A stretch of 45,991 bases of DNA from CAYVNU01 sp964453265 (lineage in GTDB: Bacteria; Patescibacteriota; Doudnabacteria; UBA920). The first letter of the stretch is position 1. Each line of letters begins with the position of its first letter. The position numbers were made by a program, and so were the translations under genes. The notes under the pieces are model-generated. The model did no database searches and was not told where the DNA came from. It saw nothing but the letters and a program-made list of their open reading frames with translations. Of the stretch, positions 37,942-45,934 are shown in pieces. Where the stretch lies: the NCBI GenBank assembly GCA_964453265.1, contig CAYVNU010000004.1, forward strand, positions 1 to 45,991. The letters are read 5' to 3'.

Positions 37942-38466
37942 TTATCGAGTTAGACAAATAGATGTAGAACCAGCAATAGCAGTTTCAGCACCATTAGGTG
38001 CACAAACAGTTATTCTGCCAGTTGTTGAATCCTGAACAATTGTATACTTTGTGTCATAATCTTCACCAGATCCTGAGCATGCTGAAGTGGTGCAAGTATT
38101 AGTTCCACCAGTCGGATCAACTGGTAATTCTGAAATGTATGTATTTACGACGCAAGTCCTTAAATCATATCCACCAGTTTTCTTTATATCAGTTGCTGAT
38201 GTAGGCAATGCTGTCGTACAAGATCCAGATGAATTTTGGAACACCCCTTTATTATCAGCCATTTTTTGACCGACTGCATTTAAAATTGCTTGTACGTTTG
38301 CAGTTCTCTGAGTGTTTCTGGATTGAGCGAATTGGCGGGCTGGGTTGATGGCAATTATAACTATAGTGGCCAAAATGGCAATAATGCCAATAACCACCAA
38401 AATTTCAATAAGGGTAAAACCCTTGTTAGCTTTTAGCTTAGAGCTTATAGCTTTTAAGTTGTTCAT
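37942..38466 (-). CDS. type IV pilin (probable major pilin)
   Basis: 174 residues. Leader NNLKAISSKLKANKG then FTLIEILVVIGIIAILATIV: ideal prepilin cleavage and helix. RNTQRTANVQAILNAVGQKM follows, then four Cys that could form disulfides, consistent with DipZ-linked thiol chemistry in the same window. Its simple length and strong terminator suggest the main structural pilin. Confidence 0.9.
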   Translation of the reverse strand: MNNLKAISSKLKANKGFTLIEILVVIGIIAILATIVIIAINPARQFAQSRNTQRTANVQAILNAVGQKMADNKGVFQNSSGSCTTALPTSATDIKKTGGYDLRTCVVNTYISELPVDPTGGTNTCTTSACSGSGEDYDTKYTIVQDSTTGRITVCAPNGAETAIAGSTSICLTR

Positions 38467-38568
38467 AATATTTATAAATTAATGTTAATTGTTTTTTAAA
38501 AAAAGTAGAAAAATTTATTCGACCTATAAATTTTATTTTTTAAATAAAAAAGTAATTATTATTTCCAT

Positions 38569-38645
38569 CGTCATTGCGAGAAGTGCATCCGACGAAGCAA
38601 TCTCTTCCAGACTTTTAGATTGCTTCGGATGCACTCGCAATGACG
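38569..38645. repeat. REP-like palindrome (CGTCATTGCGAG type)
   Basis: CGTCATTGCGAG...CGAAGCAATCT pairs with AGATTGCTTCG...CTCGCAATGACG around a short loop. This is the widespread bacterial repeat type; here it is upstream of the major pilin gene. Confidence 0.85.
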
Positions 38646-38720
38646 AAATTATATCCACCTGTCATTTCTAGACAATCTACACATTATTAAACAGCATTCT
38701 ACCACATTTAACTAAATTTT

Positions 38721-39134
38721 TCAAGGACAAAGGGTAGTGGTTATATTGGGTAATTCTTGCCAAGAAGTTACAGCCAAAGTAGTTGGATTATAACCTACGC
38801 TTAAATTGGTATAACTTTTTTGAAACACACCTTGGGTTAAAACAACATTTCCGCTGACTGAAACAATTTTACATTTATCGCTGCCAATAACTATGCACTC
38901 CCCTCCGGCATAAGCAGAATTCGAACCAATTTTTCCTAAAGCGTAATCTACGCAAGCTTCGGCAAGCCCGCTGCTTCTGTCTTTAAATTCATTTTCTAAA
39001 ATATTGTAGCGGCTAAAATAATTAATGCTACTAAGCGCGGTAATTATGGTAATTAACAACAGCGAAATAATAATTACGGAAGTCAGAGCTATATACCCGT
39101 CTTCAAAATTCTTAATTCTCAATTCCTGTTTCAT
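38721..39134 (-). CDS. PilX-like minor pilin
   Basis: 137 residues. KNFEDG precedes YIALTSVIIISLLLITIITAL, a prepilin-like cleavage site without the usual Glu at +5, as in PilX/GspK-like proteins. Then RSSGLAEACVDYALGKI, typical of PilX. Its first residues (MKQELRIKN) resemble the repeat-derived peptide seen in the methyltransferase. The start lies two bases after the stop of the previous minor pilin. Confidence 0.75.
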   Translation of the reverse strand: MKQELRIKNFEDGYIALTSVIIISLLLITIITALSSINYFSRYNILENEFKDRSSGLAEACVDYALGKIGSNSAYAGGECIVIGSDKCKIVSVSGNVVLTQGVFQKSYTNLSVGYNPTTLAVTSWQELPNITTTLCP

Positions 39135-39136
39135 AA

Positions 39137-39634
39137 TTAATTTCTAAGATACTTACTGAAAGTAAAATGCTGGGAAGTTAAGGACGAGCAATTAGCGCAG
39201 TTAATGTCAAAATCCACCTGAATTTTTTCCGGCTGGCCGGATAAAACTGTGCGGCTAAAAGTGCCGCCTGAAATACTGACATTGGCGGAATTTAACAAAA
39301 GCGAATTTAAAGTAATATTTGAGCCTATAAAAGCAAAAGCAAAATTCGTAAAAGTTAAATTGGGACCGGCAAAATTCGGCAATGGCTGTGAAAGTGCCGC
39401 AGCACTACCCAGCGCCCAATCTATTTTTCTAACTATAAAATTAGCTTCCTGCTGAAGCGCGATTTTTTGCGCAATTTTGTCTGTGCTTTCTAAAGCCTGA
39501 TAAGTTATACCAAGCAAACTGGCTAAAATAAACGAAAGCAAAGAAACATACAAAACAGTTTCTATGAGGGTAAACCCCACACCACTTTTCAACAAAGTTT
39601 TTTTAACATCCAACTTCTGTGTTTTATTAATCAT
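39137..39634 (-). CDS. PulJ/PilW-like minor pilin
   Basis: About 165 residues from ATG 39634; a TTG at 39649 is an alternative. Leader KKTLLKSGVG then FTLIETVLYVSLLSFILASLLG, then QKIALQQEANFIVRKIDWAL as in GspJ-type pseudopilins. Two truncated copies of the leader sequence stand upstream (39656-39748 and 39761-39820). Confidence 0.85.
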   Translation of the reverse strand: MINKTQKLDVKKTLLKSGVGFTLIETVLYVSLLSFILASLLGITYQALESTDKIAQKIALQQEANFIVRKIDWALGSAAALSQPLPNFAGPNLTFTNFAFAFIGSNITLNSLLLNSANVSISGGTFSRTVLSGQPEKIQVDFDINCANCSSLTSQHFTFSKYLRN

Positions 39635-39655
39635 TTGATTATTAGACAACTTTAT

Positions 39656-39748
39656 TTAGAAGTGGGCAGGGGTAAACCCCACACCACTTTTGAAAGACAA
39701 GTCCTTTACCAATAACTTTTTTTGCCGTATTAAAATAGATTTATACAT
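39656..39748 (-). pseudogene. prepilin leader stub A (30 codons)
   Basis: ATG-initiated ORF ending LSFKSGVGFTPAHF then TAA. It has a Lys-rich leader and the prepilin cleavage motif but Pro-Ala-His-Phe-stop replaces the hydrophobic helix. The 3' half is a palindrome (39660-39691). Confidence 0.6.
39660..39691. repeat. palindromic repeat containing pilin-leader sequence (copy A)
   Basis: AAGTGGGCAGGGGT pairs with ACCCCACACCACTT. It shares 22 bases with the intact pilin gene at 39568-39589. Confidence 0.75.
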
Positions 39749-39760
39749 ATAACAAATTAG

Positions 39761-39820
39761 TCAAAAGTGGGCAGGGGTAAACCCCACACCACTTTTGAAT
39801 AAACTTTTTCTAACATTCAT
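39761..39820 (-). pseudogene. prepilin leader stub B (19 codons)
   Basis: MNVRKSLFKSGVGFTPAHF then TGA. It resembles the DVKKTLLKSGVGFT leader of the intact downstream gene and ends in the same four residues as stub A. Palindrome at 39763-39796. Confidence 0.6.
39763..39796. repeat. palindromic repeat containing pilin-leader sequence (copy B)
   Basis: Same element as copy A, with AAAAGTGG / CCACTTTT ends. Confidence 0.75.
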
Positions 39821-39856
39821 ATATTGCTTAAGGGGCACCCTCTTGCATATTCCCAA

Positions 39857-41311
39857 CTAATAATTAAACCTAACTATGCGCAAAGGCAAACTGTTATTTA
39901 AAGCCACGTACAAATAGCCGCCTTTAAAATCTATAGAAACTACTGAGTAATTAGGAAAACTTCGCAAAGCTCCGGGGCATAAAATTGGCGATGCCGGATT
40001 TGTAACATTTAAAGTCATTAACTTTGAGCGAGAATCGCTGCCTATGCCAGTACCAATAAACGCCATGTTGCCACTGGCAACTACATTACTGGCCTTACCG
40101 GTTGTGTTGGCATCTAGTGCCGGCAAATAAGCTGAGCCTAACGTGCTTAAAGTAACCAAATTTAAAATATTAAAATTGGGGTTAGAGCCCGCGCCTGAGC
40201 CGACAAATAATTTAGTACCCAAAAAATATACAGACAACGCGCCGTTTGAACCGGCTGGATTATAAGAATTACTTTCTATAATATTGGAAGGATTTGCAAC
40301 ATTTAGCTCCACTACTTGTTTGCTTGAATTGGAGGTTGCCAAATACGCGGCCGAGCCGACCAAATTAATTTGATTAACTTTGCCACCAACTTCGTAACTG
40401 TCTAAAACAGACGGTGCTAAAGGATTTGAAACATCTACGACAAAAAATTCCGGGCCAGAACTTACATCCGTGCCAATATAAATTTTATTGTTCCGGTATG
40501 CAATGGCAGTGGCCGCGGAAGTGTTGCCCGGTAAAGGCAACTGAGCAGTTATACTCGGCGGATTTGTACTAATGTTAATAATTTGCAGCTGCATAATACC
40601 ACTAACCGAAGCACCATAAGCGTAATTACCTACAACTTCTAAAGCATTCAAACCGCCGCTTTGTGTGCTTATGCTGTTTGTTCTGTCTACGGAAATAGCA
40701 AAACTAGCCGAGTCAACATTTAAAATCCATAAATCTTTTTCCAGCGGGTTTGCGGAAACTGCAGACAAATATACTTTATCGCCTACGGCTTTTACACCGG
40801 TAGCTGAAGCTGTGTCTATAGCTTGCGTAGTATCTAACTGCTGCTGGCCGACAATGGTTGTGGTGTTAGGACAAGTTAAAGCCGGGTTGATTGGATTTTG
40901 CCCGCTACACTGTCCGCCCGCAGCCATTTGCTCAGACAAATTAGTAATTAAAGTTGTTAAGGTAACTTGCTTAGGCGCACCGCCACTAGTTGACCAGGCA
41001 ATTTTGCTGGTAACTTCTTTTTGGCAAGGATTCAAGTCGTTTACTAAAACGCTCTTTGTAAACTGTCCGTCTGTAGTAACGCCGGCCACAATACCGTTAA
41101 AATTGGTTTTAGCCAAAGCTCTTTGGTCTTCCAAAAGTCCTTGTGCCTTTGCCAAAGCATCACTATTCATTTCCGTATCTAACGACATGAATTGATTGCC
41201 AAACATTAAAACCACTATGCCGGCCATGGCAATGGTAAAGACAAAAATTGCCACCATTAATTCAATCGTGCTTTGTCCGTTTTGTAAATTCTGCTCTGTA
41301 AATTTTTTCAT
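39857..41311 (-). CDS. prepilin-like protein with LVIVD beta-propeller repeats (copy 1)
   Basis: About 484 residues from ATG 41311; ATG 41332 would lengthen the leader by seven. Leader KKFTEQNLQNG then QSTIELMVAIFVFTIAMAG, an atypical Gln after the cleavage Gly but Glu at +5. A Cys-containing stalk follows, then from about residue 170 LVIVD repeats (VVGNYAYGASVSGIMQLQIIN; NKIYIGTDVSSGPEFFVVD). Paralogue of 33452-34840; a propeller adhesin mounted on a pilin stem. Confidence 0.87.
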   Translation of the reverse strand: MKKFTEQNLQNGQSTIELMVAIFVFTIAMAGIVVLMFGNQFMSLDTEMNSDALAKAQGLLEDQRALAKTNFNGIVAGVTTDGQFTKSVLVNDLNPCQKEVTSKIAWSTSGGAPKQVTLTTLITNLSEQMAAGGQCSGQNPINPALTCPNTTTIVGQQQLDTTQAIDTASATGVKAVGDKVYLSAVSANPLEKDLWILNVDSASFAISVDRTNSISTQSGGLNALEVVGNYAYGASVSGIMQLQIINISTNPPSITAQLPLPGNTSAATAIAYRNNKIYIGTDVSSGPEFFVVDVSNPLAPSVLDSYEVGGKVNQINLVGSAAYLATSNSSKQVVELNVANPSNIIESNSYNPAGSNGALSVYFLGTKLFVGSGAGSNPNFNILNLVTLSTLGSAYLPALDANTTGKASNVVASGNMAFIGTGIGSDSRSKLMTLNVTNPASPILCPGALRSFPNYSVVSIDFKGGYLYVALNNSLPLRIVRFNY

Positions 41312-41374
41312 AAATATAGGATATTTTAGCATCTAAACACTTAATTTTCAACGCACCCAGAAGTGTCATTGTCC

Positions 41375-41821
41375 CTACCAGTCAACGCGCCCTTCGGAAT
41401 TAATATTTATAACTGCTGTCCTTTGGTCGTACTGTAAAGTTAAAGAGGAATTAGCCGGAGTTGGTCTGCCGGACAACTGCGCAAAAGAAACGGAAAGTCC
41501 GGTATTACTAATGCCCGGATGCGCGCTGTAAACTTCATTGGCTGAATTATTCGGATCGCAAGAAACGCTACCGAAAAAAATTATGTAATTAGAACCGCTT
41601 ATACACACACCATACGCGGACTGATTAATGTTAGCCAAACTTCTACTGCGGGCTTTTTGCAATATCCCTACAACCAACTGCCTTTCAGAATTAAATGCGT
41701 ATGCTTTATAAAAATCTATACCAAACAAAAGCCCTAAAGAAAGCAAAACGGCAAAAATCCCCATTGTCACCAAAATTTCTATTAAAGTGAATCCTTTATT
41801 TAATTTACCGGTATTGACCAT
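41375..41821 (-). CDS. GspH-like minor pilin
   Basis: 148 residues. Leader VNTGKLNKG then FTLIEILVTMGIFAVLLSLGL, then YAFNSERQLVVGILQKARSRSL, the GspH/FimT pattern. Contains two Cys. Lies between pilC and the LVIVD prepilin. Confidence 0.87.
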   Translation of the reverse strand: MVNTGKLNKGFTLIEILVTMGIFAVLLSLGLLFGIDFYKAYAFNSERQLVVGILQKARSRSLANINQSAYGVCISGSNYIIFFGSVSCDPNNSANEVYSAHPGISNTGLSVSFAQLSGRPTPANSSLTLQYDQRTAVININSEGRVDW

Positions 41822-41867
41822 AATTGACCTGCATTGACCAGTATTTAATCTTGGCCAATCTTACAGA

Positions 41868-41998
41868 ACTTACGCATTAGGTAGTTTTGGAAGAAAATAT
41901 ACTTCGACTTTATGGAGAAGATATTTTTTCCTTGATTTATTAACCAAATAATAGGTTCTCCACAAGGTCGAACACTATTATTTGGCTAGCGCGTAAGT
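41868..41998. repeat. MITE-like nested inverted repeat
   Basis: Outer ACTTACGC (41868-41875) and GCGTAAGT (41991-41998). Inner CTTCGACTTTATGGAGAA / TTCTCCACAAGGTCGAAC (41901-41975), and CCAAATAATAG / CTATTATTTGG (41944-41984). The inner part is related to 35683-35800. Confidence 0.65.
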
Positions 41999-42027
41999 CC
42001 TATCTTAGTTAGATTTGTTCAATTAAT

Positions 42028-43179
42028 TTAAGGATGTAATTTCTGCGTAATGCTGTAAATTGGAGTAATAATAGACACAGCCACAAAACCGACTAAAAGA
42101 CCCATTACTACCATTAAAACCGGCTCAATCAAACTGGAAAGATTCTTTGTCATATCGTCGACCTCTGCCTCATACATTTCAGCTAAATAAATAAAACTCT
42201 CGCTCAAATTGCCCGCCTTCTCACCGACCGCTACCATATGTCCGACCATTTCCGGAAAATATTTAGGATTGTCATGCATATACGCGGAAATTTTTTCGCC
42301 ACGGTTAACCGATTCGGCAATTTTTAAAAATTCTTGCTTGTAAATTAAATTCTCCGTGGTGTTGGCGGCAGTTATTAGAGCATCGTTAAGCCTAGACTCC
42401 CCTTTAAGCAGTAAGCCAATAGTACGGGCAAAATTTGCCAAATAATAATTCATGGCAATATTGCCGCCTATGGGCAAACTTAAAATAATTTGATGAAACT
42501 TTTTTTTCACTTCAGGGATTCGCAGCAAAAACATAATTCCAAAAGGCAATAAAATAATAGCCAGTAAAACCAAAAATCCGTGGCTAATTAAAAACCGGCT
42601 GACAAACATTAAGACCCTGGTAGAAAAAGGTAAAGCGACATTTATGCTGGTAAAAATCGGCAGAACTTTTGGAAAAACTACCACTGTTAAAATGCCGGTC
42701 ATAACCAGAGTGGCAACAACAATAAAAATCGGATAAAACAACGCGCTTAAAACTTTTTTGCGCAAAGCCTGTTTCTTTTTAAGCTCTTCGGCCAAATAAT
42801 GCAAATTCTCGGAAAGAATTCCGCCCATTTCCCCGACTCGAATAATGTTGACCGCGAATTCACCAAAAACTTTTTTATTTTTTTCCATCGCCGAAGACAA
42901 AAAATGGCCGTTGGAAACTTCTACCACCATTTGCTCTAAAATTTGCTTACCACCTTTGGTCTTCATTTGAACTTTTAGGGTTTGCAAACTTTCTAAAATC
43001 GGTACACCGGCACGCATTAAAAATGCCAAGCGCTTGGCCAGCATGACTAATTCTTTTTTAGAAATACTGCCTGCCAATAAATTTTCCAAATTAGCAAAAT
43101 AACCAGGCTTTGCGGGCGCAGCGGAAACCCTTGGAAAAATTTGGCCTTCTTCTTTAATTATTGAAGTAATTTTAACCAT
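42028..43179 (-). CDS. pilC: type IV pilus inner-membrane platform protein
   Basis: 383 residues, T2SF/PilC family. Two cytoplasmic four-helix domains (AKRLAFLMRAGVPILESL; FARTIGLLLKGESRLNDAL) and three membrane helices (ALFYPIFIVVATLVMTGIL, HGFLVLLAIILLPFGIMFLL, EPVLMVVMGLLVGFVAVSII). GEKAGNLSESF is a family signature. Starts 3 bases after pilB ends. Confidence 0.93.
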   Translation of the reverse strand: MVKITSIIKEEGQIFPRVSAAPAKPGYFANLENLLAGSISKKELVMLAKRLAFLMRAGVPILESLQTLKVQMKTKGGKQILEQMVVEVSNGHFLSSAMEKNKKVFGEFAVNIIRVGEMGGILSENLHYLAEELKKKQALRKKVLSALFYPIFIVVATLVMTGILTVVVFPKVLPIFTSINVALPFSTRVLMFVSRFLISHGFLVLLAIILLPFGIMFLLRIPEVKKKFHQIILSLPIGGNIAMNYYLANFARTIGLLLKGESRLNDALITAANTTENLIYKQEFLKIAESVNRGEKISAYMHDNPKYFPEMVGHMVAVGEKAGNLSESFIYLAEMYEAEVDDMTKNLSSLIEPVLMVVMGLLVGFVAVSIITPIYSITQKLHP

Positions 43180-43182
43180 AGC

Positions 43183-44415
43183 TTATTCGTGGCTAATTCT
43201 TAAAACTTCTTCAATTGTTGTTAAGCCCAAAGATGCTTTTATTAAACCGTCCAAACCCATGGCTACCATGCCTTTTTTTAAAGCCGCGTCGCGAATTTCA
43301 TTGGCCGGCGCTTTGCGTAAAATTAATTCGCGTATACTGTCGTCTATTTCCAAAACTTCATGGAGTGCCAACCTGCCCTTGTAGCCGGTTAAGTTACACT
43401 CCTCGCAGCCTGTGCCGGAATAAAAAGTTTTGTACTTTTTAAAAAGTATTGCGGGTATATATTCCGAAAGACTTTTTATTTCCACGGGCGTAAATTCTTT
43501 TGGAGCCTTGCAATGTTCGCAAATTCTTCTAACCAACCTCTGGCCAATAACTAAATTAACAGTCGATGCCACCAAATAACTTTCTATGCCCATATCAAGT
43601 AACCTTGGCAAAGTCGTGGCCGGATCATTGGTGTGAAGGGTGGACAAAAGCAAGTGGCCGGTTAAAGAAACATTTATAGCTATGCCCGCGGTTTCGGCGT
43701 CGCGAATTTCCCCTACCATAATTATGTTCGGATCTTGTCTTAAAATAGACCTAAGCCCATTGGCAAAAGTTAAACCCGTTCGGGCATTAACCTGAATTTG
43801 TTCTACCGAGTCTATGGCATACTCAATTGGGTCTTCAATGGTTACCACGGAAATTTCCGGGCGAGAAAGCAGTTTAATTAAAGTATATAGCGTGGTAGTT
43901 TTACCCGAGCCCGTGGGGCCGGTTGTCAGTATCATGCCATAAGATTTTTTTAAAGCTTTTTTTATTTTTTCCTGATTAATTTCTGAAAAATTTAAATCTT
44001 CTAAATTAAGGCCTTGGGATTTATCGGACAACAAACGCAAAACCGCGTTCTCGCCGTAATAGGTTGGCACTAAAGAAACGCGCACATCTAAAAATTCTTT
44101 TTTATCTTCTCCAAAAAACAATCTAAACCTGCCGTCTTGCGCGGCTTGATGTTCGTCGGTTCTCAGCCCACACAAAATTTTTATACGGCTAATAACTTCG
44201 CTTTCAATATTTTTGGGCAAACGAAAAGCTTCTATTAAAGCACCGTCTACGCGCATGCGCACTCTAACTTCTTTGTTAAAAGGGTCTATATGAATGTCAG
44301 ACGCGCGAATTAAATAAGCATACTCCACCAGTTGGTTTATGAGCTGAATAATAGATAAATTGGAGCCTTTTAATACTTCGGCTTCAATGGAAGATTTTAA
44401 GTTTTGAACTGACAT
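43183..44415 (-). CDS. pilB: type IV pilus assembly ATPase
   Basis: 410 residues, GspE/PilB family, shorter than usual because the N-terminal N1 domain is missing. ASDIHIDPFNKEVRVRMRVDG opens the N2 domain; Walker A is GPTGSGKT (166-173); the Asp and His boxes follow; Walker B is NIIMVGEIRDAETA. A zinc tetracysteine (CEHCKAP and CEECNLTGYKGR) is present. It powers pilus extension through PilC. First gene of the pilus operon. Confidence 0.94.
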   Translation of the reverse strand: MSVQNLKSSIEAEVLKGSNLSIIQLINQLVEYAYLIRASDIHIDPFNKEVRVRMRVDGALIEAFRLPKNIESEVISRIKILCGLRTDEHQAAQDGRFRLFFGEDKKEFLDVRVSLVPTYYGENAVLRLLSDKSQGLNLEDLNFSEINQEKIKKALKKSYGMILTTGPTGSGKTTTLYTLIKLLSRPEISVVTIEDPIEYAIDSVEQIQVNARTGLTFANGLRSILRQDPNIIMVGEIRDAETAGIAINVSLTGHLLLSTLHTNDPATTLPRLLDMGIESYLVASTVNLVIGQRLVRRICEHCKAPKEFTPVEIKSLSEYIPAILFKKYKTFYSGTGCEECNLTGYKGRLALHEVLEIDDSIRELILRKAPANEIRDAALKKGMVAMGLDGLIKASLGLTTIEEVLRISHE

Positions 44416-44427
44416 TTAGAGTTTTTG

Positions 44428-44462
44428 TGTCAAAATCGGCTTTTGTAAGCTGTATTTTGACA
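44428..44462 (-). promoter_or_regulatory. hairpin in pilB leader
   Basis: TGTCAAAAT / ATTTTGACA, 9-bp perfect arms with an inner short stem, between the promoter and pilB start. Confidence 0.5.
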
Positions 44463-44487
44463 ATAACAGATAATTAATTAGCTCTCA

Positions 44488-44517
44488 ATTATACAATTTT
44501 TCGCATATATAAGTCAA
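44488..44517 (-). promoter_or_regulatory. promoter of the pilus operon
   Basis: TTGACT (44517-44512), 18-nt spacer, TATAAT (44493-44488). Confidence 0.7.
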
Positions 44518-44570
44518 GACGTGGACAAAGTGTGTAAAAGAGTATTTATAACTTAGGGATAAATAGAAAA

Positions 44571-44621
44571 GCGGCCCATGTTGTCTCGGTGTCTGGTTGG
44601 ACAACAAGCAAAATAGGCCGC
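44571..44621 (-). terminator. terminator downstream of PEP-CTERM gene 2
   Basis: GCGGCC / GGCCGC with an inner GTTGTC/GACAAC stem, then TTTTCTATTT on the minus strand. A second nested hairpin (AGCTCTTGC / GCAAGAGCT, 44631-44673) overlaps the stop codon. Confidence 0.65.
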
Positions 44622-44671
44622 AGCGGGTTTAGCTCTTGCAGGTCTTGGCTTTTACACCAAGACGGCAAGAG

Positions 44672-45199
44672 CTAGCGAGAGAGTCGGCGACGGCGGATGA
44701 CAAAGGCGGAAATTCCCGCCAATACCATCACATACGTCCCCGGCTCCGGGGCGTCTTGAGCTTGGAGACTTAACCCCAAACTTTCAACGCCAAACGTCAC
44801 ACCCCAATTGGTTGTCCAAAAGGGGTTTCCCGAAAAAATGAACACGTAGGTGTTTGACACCTGTACGTGTTCCTCAAACAGGAGTGGGGCGTAGGGGTTT
44901 GAAACCCCAAACACCCCCGGGCTGTAGGGTATAAATACCCAACCCGGGGTGTACGCCCCGTTAAGTGTAGCGGTTTCCAGGCCCGATGGCCCGAACCCCG
45001 CTAACCCGTTGTTGATGACCAACGATGAGAATGGTGTTGCACTAACTACAGTCACCTGTAGTTGTGCGTTCGCCACGTTGGAAAAGGTAACAGTCGCCCC
45101 TCCAACACTCATAGTTAGTACTCCCGCGGCCAAAGGGGTGGCCGCACCCAAGAGGAGCGCTAGACAAGCTAGCTTGAGGGCCGCTCCAAGCCCATCCAT
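44672..45199 (-). CDS. PEP-CTERM domain protein 2
   Basis: 175 residues. Signal peptide (LKLACLALLLGAATPLAAG), beta-rich domain, then DAPEPGTYVMVLAGISAFVIRRRR: PEP motif, membrane helix and Arg cluster of exosortase substrates. Only weak similarity to PEP-CTERM protein 1 outside this tail. GC-rich relative to pilB. GGAG lies about 14 bases before the ATG, longer than usual. It lies upstream of the pilus operon on the same strand, with its own promoter and terminator. Confidence 0.83.
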   Translation of the reverse strand: MDGLGAALKLACLALLLGAATPLAAGVLTMSVGGATVTFSNVANAQLQVTVVSATPFSSLVINNGLAGFGPSGLETATLNGAYTPGWVFIPYSPGVFGVSNPYAPLLFEEHVQVSNTYVFIFSGNPFWTTNWGVTFGVESLGLSLQAQDAPEPGTYVMVLAGISAFVIRRRRLSR

Positions 45200-45229
45200 T
45201 TTAAATATCTTATCTCCTTTTGTTTGATT

Positions 45230-45272
45230 GTCCGCCCGCTCATCTGCAGATGAAAAATGTGAGCGAGCGGAC
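45230..45272 (-). promoter_or_regulatory. 5' hairpin in the leader of PEP-CTERM gene 2
   Basis: GTCCGCTCGCTC pairs with GAGCGGGCGGAC over 12 bp (one G-U) right at the predicted transcript start; it may protect the mRNA. Confidence 0.5.
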
Positions 45273-45277
45273 TTACT

Positions 45278-45306
45278 ATTTTACCATATTTTATATATTT
45301 TGTCCA
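45278..45306 (-). promoter_or_regulatory. promoter of PEP-CTERM gene 2
   Basis: TGGACA (45306-45301), 17-nt spacer, TGG-TAAAAT (-10 at 45283-45278, extended -10). Confidence 0.65.
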
Positions 45307-45414
45307 GTTTTGTAGGTAATATGTAAACACGTATTGTAGTTCCTTATCGTTTAATCAATTTCGACATTTCTTTGTATTTTTACCTCCAAATTTTTAATTG
45401 TTATAATGCATATT

Positions 45415-45436
45415 CCCTCTCCGGTTTCGGAGAGGG
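45415..45436. repeat. palindromic repeat CCCTCTCCG / CGGAGAGGG
   Basis: 9-bp perfect arms, 4-nt loop, followed by GGTGAGG. Same style as the repeats inside the CapA gene. Confidence 0.75.
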
Positions 45437-45655
45437 TTAGGGTGAGGTAATAATGTGTAAATATCAAATATGCGTTTATTTTTTCACAATCATCATGATC
45501 TCCCTCAGTCTTCTACTTGAAAAAGCATGATTTTTTTCTATGTATTTTGAAAATTTTAAAAAAGTTAAATAATTCCTTAAATTCTAAAACAAAGAAATTT
45601 CTCTCCCCGCAAGCTGTAATAACAATAAACTTCGTTAGCTTAAATATTCTTAACT

Positions 45656-45685
45656 AGACTTTTTAGACGGCCGTCTAAAAAGTCT
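45656..45685. repeat. 30-bp perfect palindrome
   Basis: AGACTTTTTAGACGG joined directly to its reverse complement, with no spacer. Confidence 0.9.
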
Positions 45686-45772
45686 TGTTAACGGCCTAAT
45701 ATAAACCCTTACGAGATGTTCCCTCTTTCTCGGGTCATACGCAATAGTGGGTGAGCAAGGTGGTGCAGTATT

Positions 45773-45793
45773 CCCCTCCTCTCAAAGGAGGGG
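45773..45793. repeat. palindromic repeat CCCCTCCT / AGGAGGGG
   Basis: 8-bp arms and a 5-nt loop, followed by GTGGCCGCGTTAGCGGACG. Confidence 0.7.
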
Positions 45794-45872
45794 TGGCCGC
45801 GTTAGCGGACGGGGTGGTATTATCTAAGCATTTCTACCACCTCCCCCCGCTTCCACCTTCGCTCCCGACGTC

Positions 45873-45934
45873 GTCCGCCTCAGGCGGACTATGTCGGACA
45901 AGAAAGCTTCCAACTTCGTCCGCCTGAGGCGGAC
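45873..45934. repeat. two GTCCGCCT(C/G)AGGCGGAC palindromes
   Basis: 17-nt palindromes at 45873-45889 and 45918-45934 with partial related copies around. A near-identical one is inside the coding sequence at 13512-13528. Confidence 0.8.
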
